Source: Pseudomonas extremaustralis (GTDB lineage: Bacteria; Pseudomonadota; Gammaproteobacteria; Pseudomonadales; Pseudomonadaceae). From it: 64,000 nucleotides of DNA. The DNA lies in assembly GCF_900102035.1 (NCBI RefSeq), contig NZ_LT629689.1, positions 4,448,001 through 4,512,000 of the forward strand, given 5' to 3'. This document shows, piece by piece, positions 47,933-58,220 of this stretch; position 1 is the stretch's first letter, and each line of letters starts with the position of its first letter. Both the position numbers and the translations under genes were made by a program. The notes below the pieces were generated by a model. It saw only the letters and a list, made by a program, of their open reading frames with translations, had not been told where the DNA came from and did no database searches.

Positions 47933-48733
47933 TTATTCCATGTCCTTGAGCCACTCGGAGCTCTTGAACCACTTGTCATGGATACGATCGTAGGTGCCGT
48001 CGTTCTTGATCTGGTGCAGGAAGTTGTTGATGAAGTTGATGCTGTCGTAATCACCCTTCTTCAGACCGAACGCCAGCGGTTCGAAGGTAAAAGGCTCGTC
48101 GAGGAATACCAGTTTGCCGTTACCGACTTTTTTCTCGGCGACCAGGTTGTACGGCGCGTCATACACAAAGGCGTCGGCCTTGCCGTTGACCACGTCCAGC
48201 ACACCTTCCTGCTCGTTGTCGTAACCGTGGTACTTGGCCTTGGCGATCAGTTTCTTGGCGACCATTTCGCCGGTGGTGCCGAGCTTGGAGGTCAGGCGGT
48301 ATTTCTCGTCGTTCAGGTCTTTGTAGGACTTGATGGTGCCTTCCAGGTCCTTGCGAATCAGCAGGGTCTGGCCAACCACGATGAAGGGTTCGCTGAAGTT
48401 CAGGCGCAGGTTGCGTTCCTGGGTCAGGGTCATGCCGCTGCCGATCATGTCGAACTTGCCGGTCAGGAAGGCCGGGATGATGCCGTCGTAACCGGTGGAC
48501 ACCAGTTCCAGCTTGACGCCCATGGATTTGGCCATGGCTTTGAGGATATCGACTTCGAAACCGATGATTTCACCGCGTTTGTCTGTCATTTCGAACGGCA
48601 TGTAGGTCGGGTCCATGCCGACTTTCAGCGTGCCGCGCTGGACCGCATCATCGATGGCGCCGGCCTGCGCCGCATTGGCAGCCACCAGCGCGGCGATGCC
48701 GAGCAGCAGCATCGAAAGATACTTTTTCATCAT
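47933..48733 (-). CDS. ABC transporter substrate-binding protein 1
   Basis: A 266-residue periplasmic binding protein of the polar amino acid family (SBP_bac_3). The signal peptide ends near AAQA (about residue 24). Characteristic stretches are LKVGMDPTYMPFEMTDKRG, the binding-site IGSGMTLTQERNLRLNFSEPF region and YDAPYNLVAEK. The start is ATG 48733, which gives the same 266-residue length as the paralogue; a second ATG at 48730 has the better ribosome-binding spacing. It is closely related to the gene at 48950. Substrate not determined. Confidence 0.9.
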   Translation of the reverse strand: MMKKYLSMLLLGIAALVAANAAQAGAIDDAVQRGTLKVGMDPTYMPFEMTDKRGEIIGFEVDILKAMAKSMGVKLELVSTGYDGIIPAFLTGKFDMIGSGMTLTQERNLRLNFSEPFIVVGQTLLIRKDLEGTIKSYKDLNDEKYRLTSKLGTTGEMVAKKLIAKAKYHGYDNEQEGVLDVVNGKADAFVYDAPYNLVAEKKVGNGKLVFLDEPFTFEPLAFGLKKGDYDSINFINNFLHQIKNDGTYDRIHDKWFKSSEWLKDME

Positions 48734-48796
48734 CAAGTCCCCTGAACGATTCTTATGAGGTCGGCGCGCAAAAGGGCTGCACCATTTCGGGGTGCG

Positions 48797-48824
48797 ATCC
48801 TAACCCACTCGTTGCCCGTCACAA
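48797..48824 (-). promoter_or_regulatory. Candidate promoter for binding protein 1 with shared box
   Basis: Minus strand TTGTGA (48819-48824), 16-base spacer, TAGGAT (48797-48802). The 18-base stretch around the -10 (48794-48811) recurs upstream of the paralogous gene with a single change, so this is a shared regulatory box. Confidence 0.55.
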
Positions 48825-48949
48825 AGGTTTCACCGGTATTTGTTGTCTGCGTATGTCGGAAAAGCCCCACAACGGTGCAGCCAGGCGCAGAGTTAGACAC
48901 TTGCGCGGGCGATGCCGCTAATGGATTGATGTGTAAGAAGTTATGACTT

Positions 48950-49750
48950 TCAGTCGATGTCCTCCAACCAGGCCGTGTCTTTAAACCATTTGTCGTGGAG
49001 GCGATCGTAGGTTCCGTCCTGGGCGACCTGGTTGAGGAAATGGTTGATCCAGTTGAGGCTGTCGAAATCGCCTTTTTTCACGCCGAACGCCAACGGCTCG
49101 AAGGTGAAGGGCTGCTCCAGCACCAGCAACGCGCGGTTTTCCGCGCGACTGCTGGCGATCAGGTTGTAGGGCGCGTCGTGAATAAAGGCATCGGCCGCGC
49201 CGATCACCACTTGGTGCACCCCTTCCTCCGGCGTGGCAAAACGGCTCAGCCGGGCCGCGCCCAGAAACCGCTGGGCCGCCGCCTCGCCCGTGGTGCCTTC
49301 GGTGGTGGCGATCCGATAGCTGGCATCGTCCAGGTCTTCAATGCTCGAGACCTTGCCGGCCAGGCTGGGGTGCAGCAGCACGGTCTGGCCGACCACGATG
49401 AAGGAGTCGCTGAAATTCAGCTTCAGGTTGCGCTCCTGGGTGACGGTCATGCCGCTGCCGATCAGGTCGAACTTGTTCGCCAGCAGCCCCGGCAACAGTT
49501 CGGTATAGGGCACCGTGACCAATTCAAGCTCAACCCCCAGGGCCTGGCTCATCACGCCGAGCAGGTCGATTTCAAAGCCGACGATGCGCCCCTGTCTATC
49601 GGTCATTTCGAATGGCACATAGGTGGGCGTGGTGCCGACTTTCAGCACCCCCCGCCGCACGGCATCGTCGATGGCGCCCGCCTGCGCCAGGGCACTGTGA
49701 ATCAATGCGACAACGCCGATCAGCACCGCCGAACCATACCTTTTGATCAT
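48950..49750 (-). CDS. ABC transporter substrate-binding protein 2 (paralogue)
   Basis: A 266-residue binding protein with a signal peptide ending near ALAQA, closely related to the protein at 47933 over its whole length (shared AGAIDDAV, PFEMTD, IGSGMTVTQERNLKLNFS, DAPYNLIA, FTFEPLAFG, YDRLHDKWFK). No other transporter genes accompany it, so it probably feeds the same permease with a different ligand or affinity. The ATG at 49750 is chosen; the longer in-frame reading runs through the promoter region. It lies 216 bases upstream of binding protein 1. Confidence 0.9.
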   Translation of the reverse strand: MIKRYGSAVLIGVVALIHSALAQAGAIDDAVRRGVLKVGTTPTYVPFEMTDRQGRIVGFEIDLLGVMSQALGVELELVTVPYTELLPGLLANKFDLIGSGMTVTQERNLKLNFSDSFIVVGQTVLLHPSLAGKVSSIEDLDDASYRIATTEGTTGEAAAQRFLGAARLSRFATPEEGVHQVVIGAADAFIHDAPYNLIASSRAENRALLVLEQPFTFEPLAFGVKKGDFDSLNWINHFLNQVAQDGTYDRLHDKWFKDTAWLEDID

Positions 49751-49785
49751 GAATCCCCCTGTGACCGAGTCAAATGTGGGGGGCG

Positions 49786-49812
49786 ATCCTACCCCACTCG
49801 CGGGCACGCCAA
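49786..49812 (-). promoter_or_regulatory. Candidate promoter for binding protein 2 with shared box
   Basis: Minus strand TAGGAT (49786-49791) sits in the same 18-base box as at 48794 (49783-49800, one base different). A TTGGCG at 49807-49812 is a mediocre -35 with 15-base spacing. The leader would be about 30 bases. Confidence 0.45.
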
Positions 49813-49903
49813 TACGCCTCTGGCGAGGGTCTTTTGTTTCGAAATAACAAGGAGTTACGGCGATTGAGAAGAGGGTTGAAACGCTGTAGGACCAGCGCTT
49901 CGA

Positions 49904-49932
49904 ACGCCCCCGGGAAGAGTTCCCGGGGGCGT
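49904..49932 (-). terminator. Strong stem-loop after opgH
   Basis: A perfect 13-base stem (ACGCCCCCGGGAA with TTCCCGGGGGCGT) and 3-base loop, starting 5 bases past the opgH stop. No long T-run, but the stem is long and GC-rich enough to act as a terminator. Confidence 0.65.
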
Positions 49933-49937
49933 CTGAA

Positions 49938-52508
49938 TCAGGCCGGTTGGGCCTGGGACACCTGCGGTTGCAGCGGCAGCAAAGGTGCGTGCGGGTCGGC
50001 CTTGAGCGAAGCACGCCAGGCGGCGAGCCACTCGGCATGGCCTTCGCTCCAGACCTGCTCATGCAGGCGCGAGAGCGCCACCGGGTCGCTGAGCAACGCC
50101 AGGCGTTCGCTGTTGTTGAGGCCGGCAGGGCCGACCTTCAACGCATAGCGCACACGTTCGCCACGCAGGTACTCGATCGGCTCGGCCTGACCGTGACGCG
50201 AGGTCGCCAGGGCACAGGCCAGGGCGTTCTGCTGCGGGTCGACCACCGAACGCACGAAGCCGTCGTTCAGCGCGTGCCAGCGGTTTTCGTGGGTGTACTT
50301 GTCGGTGGACAGCAGCGCTTGCGGCGGATTGTATTCCTCAGGAATCAGGAACAGGCTCTCGTCGCGGGACTTGAGGCCCAGGTTCACGCGGCTGGAGATC
50401 ACCGAAACCGGGATCGACAGCATCAGCGAACCGACGATCGGTACCAGCCACCACAGGAAGCTGGGGTTCAACCACACCACCAGCAGTGCCCACAGGAAGC
50501 CGAGCAAGGTCTGGGTGCCGTGACGCTTGATCGCTTCACTCCATGGCGTGGAGTCGTCGTCACGCTGCGGCGAATTCCAGGTCGCGGCCCAGCCGAGGAA
50601 CGCGGCGAGTACGAAACGGGTGTGGAAAATCATCCGCACCGGCGCCAGCAGCATGGAGAACAGCATCTCCAGCAGCATCGACAGGGTCACCTTGAACTTG
50701 CCGCCGAACTCTTTCGCGCCCTTGGCCCAGATCAGGATGATGCTCAGCAACTTGGGCAGGAACAGCAGCACGATGGTGGTGGAGAACAGCGCCACCGCCT
50801 TGTCCGGATGCCATTGCGGCCACAGCGGGTACAACTGGCGCGGCGCCATGAAGTACTGCGGCTCCATCAAGGTGTTCACCGCCAGCAACGCGGTGGACAG
50901 CACCAGGAAGAAGAACCACAACGGCGCCGACAGGTAGGACATCACGCCGGTCAGGAACACCGCGCGGTGCACCGGGTGCATGCCTTTGACTAGGAACAGG
51001 CGGAAGTTCATCAGGTTGCCGTGGCACCAGCGACGGTCACGCTTGAGTTCGTCGAGCAGGTTCGGCGGCAGTTCTTCGTAGCTGCCCGGCAGGTCGTAGG
51101 CAATCCACACGCCCCAGCCGGCACGGCGCATCAGCGCCGCTTCAACGAAGTCGTGGGACAGGATCGCACCGGCGAACGCGCCTTTACCCGGCAACGGCGC
51201 CAGGGCGCAGTGCTCGATGAACGGCTTCATGCGGATGATTGCGTTGTGACCCCAGTAGTGGGATTCACCCAACTGCCAGAAGTGCAGGCCGGCGGTGAAC
51301 AGCGGGCCGTACACGCGGGTGGCGAACTGCTGCATGCGCGCATACAAGGTATCCATGCCCGACGCCCGTGGCGCGGTCTGGATAATCCCGGCATCCGGCG
51401 TGGCTTCCATCAGGCGCACCAGGCTGGTCAGGCATTCGCCGCTCATGACGCTGTCGGCGTCGAGGACCACCATGTATTTGTATTCACCGCCCCAGCGACG
51501 GCAGAAGTCGTCGAGGTTGCCGCTCTTGCGTTTGACGCGACGGCGACGGCGGCGATAGAAGATCTTGCCGAAGCCACCGGCTTCGCGGCACACGTCGAGC
51601 CAGGCTTGCTGCTCGGCGATGCAGATGTCGGCGTCGTTACTGTCGCTGAGCACGAAGAAATCGAAGCGATCCAGGTCACCGGTAGCCGCCACCGACTCGA
51701 ACGTCGCGCGCAGGCCGGCGAATACCCGGGGCACGTCTTCGTTGCAGATCGGCATCACCAGCGCGGTGCGCGCATTCTTCGGAATCGGCTCGTGGCCGGC
51801 GCTTTTACCGGAGATCCGGTACTTATCGTGGCCGGTCAGCAGCTCCAGGAAGCCCATCAACGCAGTCCAGAAACCCGCCGAGACCCAGCAGAACAAGATC
51901 CCGAACATGATCAGGATGCTGGTTTGCAAAGCGTAGGGCAGGACCTGGGTCGCGGTTTGCAGCAGGGTCTGGTTGCGGATTTCGTCGAAGTCCACCAGCG
52001 ACCAGCCCTGGTACGGCATGATGCCTTTCATGTACCAGCCGGCAATGATGGTCTGGCCGAGCATCAGCACCAGCAGGATATAACGGCGGATCGAACCTAC
52101 CGTGCGCCAGCGCGCCGCCGGCAGCACGCGCTCGTCTTTCGGCGGCGTCGGCGGGTTGCTGCGACCGGTCAACCGGCGCCAGCCACGCACCAGTATGTTG
52201 GTGCGCCACGGCTCCGGCACGACCTTGGTACGACGAATCGGCGGCGTGGCCTTGAGGCACACGCGACCGCTGGCGTCGAGCCCGAGCATTTCGGCGTCCT
52301 GCAGCTCCTCGGCGGTGCTGAGGGTCAACCGACGGGCGACCGATGCCTGGGCGGCGTCGACCGGCGCGTCGAAAGACTTGGACGACAAACGTTCGTGCAA
52401 CTCACTGAAAGAGGTGCAGCCCGCCAGTTCGGCGCGCTGCTCAGCGGTCATCGGAAGATGCGCCAGGTACTCGGACAGAGTCTCTGGCTGGACTTGAGAA
52501 TTACTCAT
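49938..52508 (-). CDS. opgH: Glucans biosynthesis glucosyltransferase H
   Basis: Inner-membrane glucosyltransferase that builds the beta-1,2 backbone of osmoregulated periplasmic glucans from UDP-glucose. The 856-residue protein has a cytoplasmic N-terminal domain (1-140), membrane helices around 140-165 and 190-225, a family 2 glycosyltransferase domain with [11 protein letters not shown] and the RRWCHGN motif for processive enzymes, and several C-terminal helices (about 510-720). It overlaps opgG by 8 bases. Also known as mdoH. In other pseudomonads opgGH affects osmotic fitness and virulence traits. Confidence 0.95.
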   Translation of the reverse strand: MSNSQVQPETLSEYLAHLPMTAEQRAELAGCTSFSELHERLSSKSFDAPVDAAQASVARRLTLSTAEELQDAEMLGLDASGRVCLKATPPIRRTKVVPEPWRTNILVRGWRRLTGRSNPPTPPKDERVLPAARWRTVGSIRRYILLVLMLGQTIIAGWYMKGIMPYQGWSLVDFDEIRNQTLLQTATQVLPYALQTSILIMFGILFCWVSAGFWTALMGFLELLTGHDKYRISGKSAGHEPIPKNARTALVMPICNEDVPRVFAGLRATFESVAATGDLDRFDFFVLSDSNDADICIAEQQAWLDVCREAGGFGKIFYRRRRRRVKRKSGNLDDFCRRWGGEYKYMVVLDADSVMSGECLTSLVRLMEATPDAGIIQTAPRASGMDTLYARMQQFATRVYGPLFTAGLHFWQLGESHYWGHNAIIRMKPFIEHCALAPLPGKGAFAGAILSHDFVEAALMRRAGWGVWIAYDLPGSYEELPPNLLDELKRDRRWCHGNLMNFRLFLVKGMHPVHRAVFLTGVMSYLSAPLWFFFLVLSTALLAVNTLMEPQYFMAPRQLYPLWPQWHPDKAVALFSTTIVLLFLPKLLSIILIWAKGAKEFGGKFKVTLSMLLEMLFSMLLAPVRMIFHTRFVLAAFLGWAATWNSPQRDDDSTPWSEAIKRHGTQTLLGFLWALLVVWLNPSFLWWLVPIVGSLMLSIPVSVISSRVNLGLKSRDESLFLIPEEYNPPQALLSTDKYTHENRWHALNDGFVRSVVDPQQNALACALATSRHGQAEPIEYLRGERVRYALKVGPAGLNNSERLALLSDPVALSRLHEQVWSEGHAEWLAAWRASLKADPHAPLLPLQPQVSQAQPA

Positions 52509-54228
52509 CGGCAGGCAACTGATAGCTCCAGGTTTCGGTCAGGACTTGCTCTGTCTTGATCGGCTCCGGCGTGGCTGGGGCAGCGTCTGGCTGCTTGGCT
52601 TCCTTGTCTTTCTTGGCCTGTTTCTCGTGCTGCTTGGCCAAAACCTTGTCAGCCTTGAGCACTTGGGTCGACACCTTCTCAGGCGCAGGCTGCGCGATGT
52701 CCTGGACCAGGGCCGCACGCATCTCGGTCGGCTTGCCCGCGTCCTTGATCTTCATGCGCAGGGTCAGGCGCCAGCCTTTGGTGTGCTCGTTGTAACGCAC
52801 GCTGTTTTCCACCAGCTCGGCGTTATCTCCCACGCTCACCTGGCTGCGAACCGGGGCGTCCGGCGGCAGTTTCTTCAGGGACGGGCCCTCGAAGTCCACC
52901 AGGTAGGCCACGCTGCCGTCCGGCTGACGGATCAGGTTGGATTGCTTCACATCGCCGGTCGAACGCAGGGTCTGCTTGACCCAGGCGCTGTCCGGCGAAT
53001 GGAACGCGGCGTCGTCCAGGGTCCAGTGCAAGCGGTAGGACACGTCCAGCGGCTGGCCGACTTCCGGCAGTTTTTCCGGGCTCCAGAAGGCCACGATGTT
53101 GTCGTTGGTTTCGTCGGCGGTCGGGATCTCGACCAGGTCGACGGAACCCTTGCCCCAGTCGCCTTCAGGCTCGATCCAGGCGCTTGGGCGCTTGTCGTAG
53201 TTGTCGTCCAGGTCTTCGTAGTGGCTGAAGTTGCGACCGCGTTGCAGCAGGCCGAACCCGCGCGGGTTCTCGACGAAGAAGTTGCTGACCGACAGGTGTT
53301 TAGGGTTGTTCAGCGGGCGCCAGATCCACTCGCCGTTGCCGGCATGGATCGACAGGCCGCTGGAATCATGCAGCTCGCGACGGTAGTTGAGGACCTTGGA
53401 CGGCTGGTTCGCGCCGAACAGGAACATCGAGGTCAGCGGGGCAACGCCCAGCTTGCTGACCTTGTCGCGCAGGAACATCTGGGATTTGACGTCGACCACG
53501 GTGTCGGTGCCCGGACGCAGGATCAGGCGATAGGCACCGGTGGCGCGCGGCGAATCCAGCAGGGCGAAGATCACCAGGTGCTTGTCACCCGGTTTCGGAC
53601 GCTCGATCCAGAACTCGGTGAAACGCGGGAACTCTTCGCCGGACGGCAGCGCGGTGTCGATCGCCAGGCCACGGGCGGACAGGCCGTACACCTGGTCCTT
53701 GCCCACGACGCGGAAATAGCTGGCGCCGAGCATGGTCAGGATTTCGTCTTGCTTGTCGCCCTTGTTGATCGGGAACAGCACGCGGAAACCGGCATAACCC
53801 AGTTGCTCGGTGGCCTTGGGATCGAACTTGACGTCGCCGAAATCGAAGCGCGAAGGGTCGTATTTGATTTCCTGGACGTTGTCGGCGGTGACTTCGTTGA
53901 TTTTCACCGGTGTATCGAAATGCATACCCTGGTGATAGAAGGACAGCTTGAACGGCGTGTTCTGATCGGCCCACTCGGCTTTTTCGTTGCGGAAACGAAT
54001 CTTCTGGTAGTCAGCGAATTTCATTTCGCGGAATTCGTTCGGCAGATTGCTGCGCGGAGCTTCGTATTTCTGCCCGGCCAGCTCTTTTGCCTTGGCCGAC
54101 ACATCATCCAGACTGAATGCCCACAGTTGACCCGCGCCGAACAGGCAAAACAGGGCAGAGCCCGTTACCAGTACGTTTCGTAACCGTTTGGCAGACAATT
54201 TTGGTGCATTACAGGGACTAACAATCAC
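52501..54228 (-). CDS. opgG: Glucans biosynthesis protein G
   Basis: Periplasmic partner of OpgH that helps form or branch the glucan backbone. The 575-residue protein has a signal peptide (cleavage near QLWA, about residue 37), a beta-sandwich carbohydrate-binding domain and a C-terminal immunoglobulin-like domain, ending in a Lys/Ala/Pro-rich tail (about 525-560). The start is GTG 54228 (GAGGG upstream) as in P. aeruginosa; the ATG at 54255 is less likely. First gene of the opgGH operon. The upstream 267 bases (54229-54495) contain no gene and presumably its promoter. Confidence 0.93.
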   Translation of the reverse strand: MIVSPCNAPKLSAKRLRNVLVTGSALFCLFGAGQLWAFSLDDVSAKAKELAGQKYEAPRSNLPNEFREMKFADYQKIRFRNEKAEWADQNTPFKLSFYHQGMHFDTPVKINEVTADNVQEIKYDPSRFDFGDVKFDPKATEQLGYAGFRVLFPINKGDKQDEILTMLGASYFRVVGKDQVYGLSARGLAIDTALPSGEEFPRFTEFWIERPKPGDKHLVIFALLDSPRATGAYRLILRPGTDTVVDVKSQMFLRDKVSKLGVAPLTSMFLFGANQPSKVLNYRRELHDSSGLSIHAGNGEWIWRPLNNPKHLSVSNFFVENPRGFGLLQRGRNFSHYEDLDDNYDKRPSAWIEPEGDWGKGSVDLVEIPTADETNDNIVAFWSPEKLPEVGQPLDVSYRLHWTLDDAAFHSPDSAWVKQTLRSTGDVKQSNLIRQPDGSVAYLVDFEGPSLKKLPPDAPVRSQVSVGDNAELVENSVRYNEHTKGWRLTLRMKIKDAGKPTEMRAALVQDIAQPAPEKVSTQVLKADKVLAKQHEKQAKKDKEAKQPDAAPATPEPIKTEQVLTETWSYQLPADE

Positions 54229-54495
54229 GAGCAACCCTCGCCGAAAACAGATCAAAAAACCAACGGCCAGCTATCTATATGCCAGGTTGGCGAGCATTGT
54301 TCCGACTCCCCTGGGGCAAAATGATTCCCCTGAGGCCATCGGACAAGTCTCTACCTAAGTCAAAAATGGACCAATCAACGCTGATCCCCGTAGCGCGCGA
54401 TTATCTAGTAGCCCGCGAGACAACGCATCAGGGACAACGAAGTATTTGTAGCGAAACCCTGCGTTTTTAGGCATTCAAAGTCGTTTTTAATACAT

Positions 54496-54933
54496 TCATG
54501 TCTGTAAGAGGAAGGTCACAGGGCCATCATTGACCAAATGCACCTGCATATCGGCACCAAAACGGCCTGATGCCACTTTGCCATGCAATTGTTGCGCTTG
54601 TAACAGCAAGTGGTCGAAAAGCGCCGCTCCCAAGGCAGGTGGGGCCGCCGTGGAGAAGCTTGGCCGCAGTCCGCTCTTGGTATCCGCCGCCAGAGTGAAC
54701 TGAGACACCAGCAACAAACCCCCGTCGATATCCTTCAATGACAAGTTCATCTTGCCCTCGTCGTCACTGAACACCCGGTAGTTAAGCAGCTTGTGCAGCA
54801 ATTTGTCGGCGCTCTCGACAGTATCCGACGGTTCGACAGCCACCAGCACCAGCAAACCCTGGTCGATCGCCCCTACTATTTCACCCGCGACTTCGACACG
54901 GGCGCCGCGCACCCGTTGCAACAGGCCCTTCAT
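54496..54933 (-). CDS. dtd: D-aminoacyl-tRNA deacylase
   Basis: Removes D-amino acids, and glycine from tRNA-Ala, from mischarged tRNAs. The 145-residue protein shows the DTD motifs SQFTLAAD (about residues 77-84) and the C-terminal NDGPVT that crosses to the partner subunit to form the active site, plus MKGLLQRV at the start. Overlaps the pip stop by 4 bases, so the two are coupled. Normal length. Confidence 0.96.
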   Translation of the reverse strand: MKGLLQRVRGARVEVAGEIVGAIDQGLLVLVAVEPSDTVESADKLLHKLLNYRVFSDDEGKMNLSLKDIDGGLLLVSQFTLAADTKSGLRPSFSTAAPPALGAALFDHLLLQAQQLHGKVASGRFGADMQVHLVNDGPVTFLLQT

Positions 54934-55901
54934 GCTTCTTCTGGTGGCAGGTCGAGCAGGCGCCGGGCCATTTCGCCGGTCGCGCGAACCAGCGCATCGG
55001 TAATACCGGGTTCGGACGCCGCATGGCCCGCTTCGCGGATCACTTGCAGTTCGCTGTTGGGCCAGGCTTGGTGCAGCGCCCAGGCGTTATCCAGCGGGCA
55101 GATCATGTCGTAGCGCCCATGGATGATGACGCCCGGCAGATGGGCGATCTTGTGCATGTCGCGGATCAGTTGGTCAGGCTCCAGGAAGGAGTTATTGGTG
55201 AAGTAGTGGCACTCGATGCGCGCAATCGACAGCGCCCGTTGCGGTTCGGCAAAACGCTCCACATGCTGAGGGCTCGGGCACAGGCCGAGCATGCGCCCTT
55301 CCCAGCCGGACCAGGCCTTGGCCGCGTGCATCTGGGCGATCTGGTCGTTGCCGGTCAGGCGCTTGTGGTAGGCCGCGATCATGTCGTGGCGCTCATCGAC
55401 GGGAATCGGTGCGATGTAGTCCTGCCAATAATCCGGGAACAGGCGGCTCGCGCCTTCCTGGTAGAACCAGTGGATGTCTTGCGGGCGGGCCAGGAAGATC
55501 CCGCGCACGATCAAGCCATGCACGCGCTCGGGATGGGTTTGGGCGTAGGCCAGGGCCAGGGTCGAGCCCCAGGAACCGCCGAACAGCACCCATTTGTCGA
55601 TGCCCAGGTGTTCGCGGATGCGTTCGAGGTCGGCGACCAGGTCCCAGGTGGTGTTGTTTTCCAGGCTGGCGCGGGGCGTCGAACGGCCGCAGCCACGCTG
55701 GTCGAAGGTGACGATACGGTAGAGGTTCGGGTCGAAATAGCAGCGGCTCTGGGCGTCGCAACCGGAGCCAGGGCCACCATGGATGAAAACAACGGGCAAG
55801 CCTTCGGGGGAGCCACTTTCATCGACGTACAGCGTGTGGATGTCATCGACGGCCAGATCGTGCCGGGCGTAGGGTTTGATCTGCGGGTACCAAGTCTGCA
55901 T
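54930..55901 (-). CDS. pip: Proline iminopeptidase
   Basis: Cytoplasmic serine peptidase releasing N-terminal proline. The 323-residue alpha/beta-hydrolase has the oxyanion HGGPGSG (about 42-48), the nucleophile elbow GGSWGS (about 110), and the Asp and His supplied by the GRYDMICP and EAGHAASEP regions. Begins [11 protein letters not shown]. It opens a two-gene unit with dtd. The 166 bases before it contain no gene. Confidence 0.95.
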   Translation of the reverse strand: MQTWYPQIKPYARHDLAVDDIHTLYVDESGSPEGLPVVFIHGGPGSGCDAQSRCYFDPNLYRIVTFDQRGCGRSTPRASLENNTTWDLVADLERIREHLGIDKWVLFGGSWGSTLALAYAQTHPERVHGLIVRGIFLARPQDIHWFYQEGASRLFPDYWQDYIAPIPVDERHDMIAAYHKRLTGNDQIAQMHAAKAWSGWEGRMLGLCPSPQHVERFAEPQRALSIARIECHYFTNNSFLEPDQLIRDMHKIAHLPGVIIHGRYDMICPLDNAWALHQAWPNSELQVIREAGHAASEPGITDALVRATGEMARRLLDLPPEEA

Positions 55902-56067
55902 TGCGCGCTCCGTGGGGTGTCGGGTCCATCCCTGGGGGGACGTCTATTCTTCTGCCGTCTGGCACTATAAACCCGAATTGTGCAATGAGCATGTCCTTGA
56001 GCGCTTAGACCCGTGTCAGCAGTTCGCCATGCAGGCCAACCCGCGAGACCGCCGTCGATACCGTTCG

Positions 56068-56868
56068 TCACCCGTAGCGCTGCTGTCCCCAGGCCAGGAA
56101 CGCTTCCAGCAACTGCTTCAACACCACCCGCGTCGGTGCGGCCAGATCGGCGCGGTAGCGGAACGGTTCAACTTCTTCCATATAAGTGCTCTGGCACAGC
56201 TCCAACTGCACCGCGTGAATATCCTGCGCCGGGTTGCCGTAATGGCGGGTGATATGGCCGCCCTTGAAGCGCCCGTTCAGCACATGGGTGTACTGCGGAT
56301 GAGTCGCGCAGAGGGCTTGCAGCCGGCGGGCCAATTCCGGATCGCAGGCGGCGCCGTTGAAGGTGCCCAGGTTGAAGTCCGGCAGCTTGCCGTCGAACAG
56401 GTGCGGGATCACCGAGCGGATCGAGTGCGCATCGAACAGCAGCGCATAGCCGAACTCGGCTTTGAGTCGCGCCAGTTCCTCTTGCAGCGTGCGGTGATAC
56501 GGGCCCCAGATTTTTTGCAGATAGCCGGCGCGTTCGGCTTCGCTCGGTTCCAGCCCCGCGCGGAACAACGGCACGCCATCGAACAGCGTCGCCGGGTACA
56601 GGCCGGTGGTGGCGCCGGCGTACAAGGGTTTATCGTCGGCTGGCCGGTTCAGGTCGATGACGAACCGCGAATACTCCGCCGCCAGGGTGCTGGCGCCCAG
56701 CTCGTCGGCGAAGTCATACAGGGTGGGGATGTGCCAGTCGGTGTCCGGCAGGCTTTGCGCCTGGGGGATCAAGCCGGCCTCCACTGCCGGCGTCAGGCGC
56801 AGGCCGGCGTGGGGCATGCTGATCAGCAGCGGCACGCGGCCTTTTTTGAAGTTCAGGACCTTTTCCAC
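56068..56868 (-). CDS. hutG: N-formylglutamate deformylase
   Basis: Last enzyme of the five-step histidine route, turning N-formylglutamate into glutamate and formate. The 266-residue protein begins at GTG 56868 (AAGGAG 7 bases upstream). It has the N-formylglutamate amidohydrolase motifs ISMPHAG, FDAHSIRSVIP and the zinc-binding style residues in NGRFKGGHITRHYG. Follows hutI after 11 bases. Confidence 0.95.
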   Translation of the reverse strand: MEKVLNFKKGRVPLLISMPHAGLRLTPAVEAGLIPQAQSLPDTDWHIPTLYDFADELGASTLAAEYSRFVIDLNRPADDKPLYAGATTGLYPATLFDGVPLFRAGLEPSEAERAGYLQKIWGPYHRTLQEELARLKAEFGYALLFDAHSIRSVIPHLFDGKLPDFNLGTFNGAACDPELARRLQALCATHPQYTHVLNGRFKGGHITRHYGNPAQDIHAVQLELCQSTYMEEVEPFRYRADLAAPTRVVLKQLLEAFLAWGQQRYG

Positions 56869-56879
56869 AGCAATGCTCC

Positions 56880-58085
56880 TTAAAGGGTGACGTCGACACC
56901 ATGGCGCACGACGCGTTTATCCAATTCGCCGCCGAGCCAGTAGGCCAGGTCGGCGGGACGATCGATCTGCCAGGCGACGAAATCCGCGACCTTGCCCACT
57001 TCCAGCGAACCATGGGTGTCGCCCATGCCCAAGGCCGTGGCCGCGTGTTGCGTGGCGCCGGCCAGGGCTTCTTCCGGGGTCATGCGCAACAGGGTGCAGG
57101 CCATGTTCAGCATCAGGCGCAATGACAACACCGGCGAAGTGCCGGGGTTGAGATCGCTGGCGATGGCGATCTTCACGCCGTGCTTGCGCAGGGCGTCCAT
57201 CGGCGGCAACTGGGTTTCGCGCAGGAAGTAGAACGCCCCCGGCAGCAGTACCGCGACGGTGCCGGCGGCGGCCATGGCGATGGCGTCGTCTTCGGTCATG
57301 AACTCTAGGTGATCCGCCGACAATGCCTGGTAACGCGCCGCCAGGCTGGAGCCGTGCAGCGACGACAGTTGTTCGGCGTGCAGCTTCACCGGCAGGCCGA
57401 GTTGCCGGGCAACCTTGAACACGCGCTCGACCTGTGCGGGCGAGAACGCCAGGTATTCGCAGAATGCATCCACTGCATCCACCAGCCCCTCCGTCGCCAG
57501 GGCCGGCAGCATGTCGGTGCAGATGTGCTCGATGTAATCGTCGGCGCGGTCCTTGTACTCCGGCGGCAAGGCGTGGGCCGCCAGGCAGGTGGCACGCACG
57601 CTGACCGGCAGCGCATCGCCGAGGCGCCGAATCACCCGCAGCAGCTTGCGCTCACTGGCCAGGTCCAGGCCGTAGCCGGACTTGATCTCCACCGTGGTCA
57701 CGCCGTCCCGCAGCAGACTGCGCAGGCGCTTGTGGGCGCTGGCGAACAGTTCATCTTCGCTGGCGGCGCGGGTGGCACGCACGGTGCTGGCAATGCCGCC
57801 GCCCTGGGCCGCGATCTCGGCGTAGCTCACGCCTTCGAGGCGCTGCTCGAATTCGCCGCTGCGATTGCCACCGAACACCGTGTGGGTGTGGCAGTCGATC
57901 AGTCCGGGGGTGACCCACGCGCCTTGCAGGTCGTGGACCTGGGCGTAATCCGCGCTGTGCACCTGGCTGCGCGGGCCGATCCACTCGATCAAGTGGCCGG
58001 CGGTCACCAGGGCGGCATCCTCGATGATCGAATACTTGCCGTGGGCCATGGTTGCGATGTGGCAATGCTGCCAAAGGGTTTTCAT
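56880..58085 (-). CDS. hutI: Imidazolonepropionase
   Basis: Opens the imidazolone ring to formiminoglutamate. The 401-residue amidohydrolase has the metal-binding [11 protein letters not shown] (about 70-78), [18 protein letters not shown] and the late DLNPGTSP. The ATG at 58083-58085 fits the family start ([10 protein letters not shown]). The longer in-frame reading to 58154 runs into the REP element and is rejected. Confidence 0.96.
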   Translation of the reverse strand: MKTLWQHCHIATMAHGKYSIIEDAALVTAGHLIEWIGPRSQVHSADYAQVHDLQGAWVTPGLIDCHTHTVFGGNRSGEFEQRLEGVSYAEIAAQGGGIASTVRATRAASEDELFASAHKRLRSLLRDGVTTVEIKSGYGLDLASERKLLRVIRRLGDALPVSVRATCLAAHALPPEYKDRADDYIEHICTDMLPALATEGLVDAVDAFCEYLAFSPAQVERVFKVARQLGLPVKLHAEQLSSLHGSSLAARYQALSADHLEFMTEDDAIAMAAAGTVAVLLPGAFYFLRETQLPPMDALRKHGVKIAIASDLNPGTSPVLSLRLMLNMACTLLRMTPEEALAGATQHAATALGMGDTHGSLEVGKVADFVAWQIDRPADLAYWLGGELDKRVVRHGVDVTL

Positions 58086-58107
58086 GTAATCCCTGATCCT
58101 TACTCCC

Positions 58108-58207
58108 TGTAGGAGCGAGCTTGCCCGCGAAGAACTCAAGAACACCGCGTTCATCCAGGACGCCCGCGTTATCGTTGACGTTTTTCGCGAGCAAGCTCGC
58201 TCCTACA
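58108..58207. repeat. Paired REP element (family A) inside the hut operon
   Basis: TGTAGGAGCGAGCTTGCCCG and its inverted partner fill the hutH-hutI gap. Same length and centre as at 47816. It may weaken or stabilise parts of the hut mRNA. Confidence 0.88.
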
Positions 58208-58220
58208 GGGGTGGTGTTTT

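Noticed and set aside
52546..54183. A 545-codon open frame antisense to opgG
   Set aside because: Shadow frame of opgG, without ribosome-binding site, signal or domain.
54229..54495. Possible small RNA or hidden gene before opgG
   Set aside because: The only open frame there is 63 codons with no ribosome-binding site or recognisable content, and no terminator-like end is seen.
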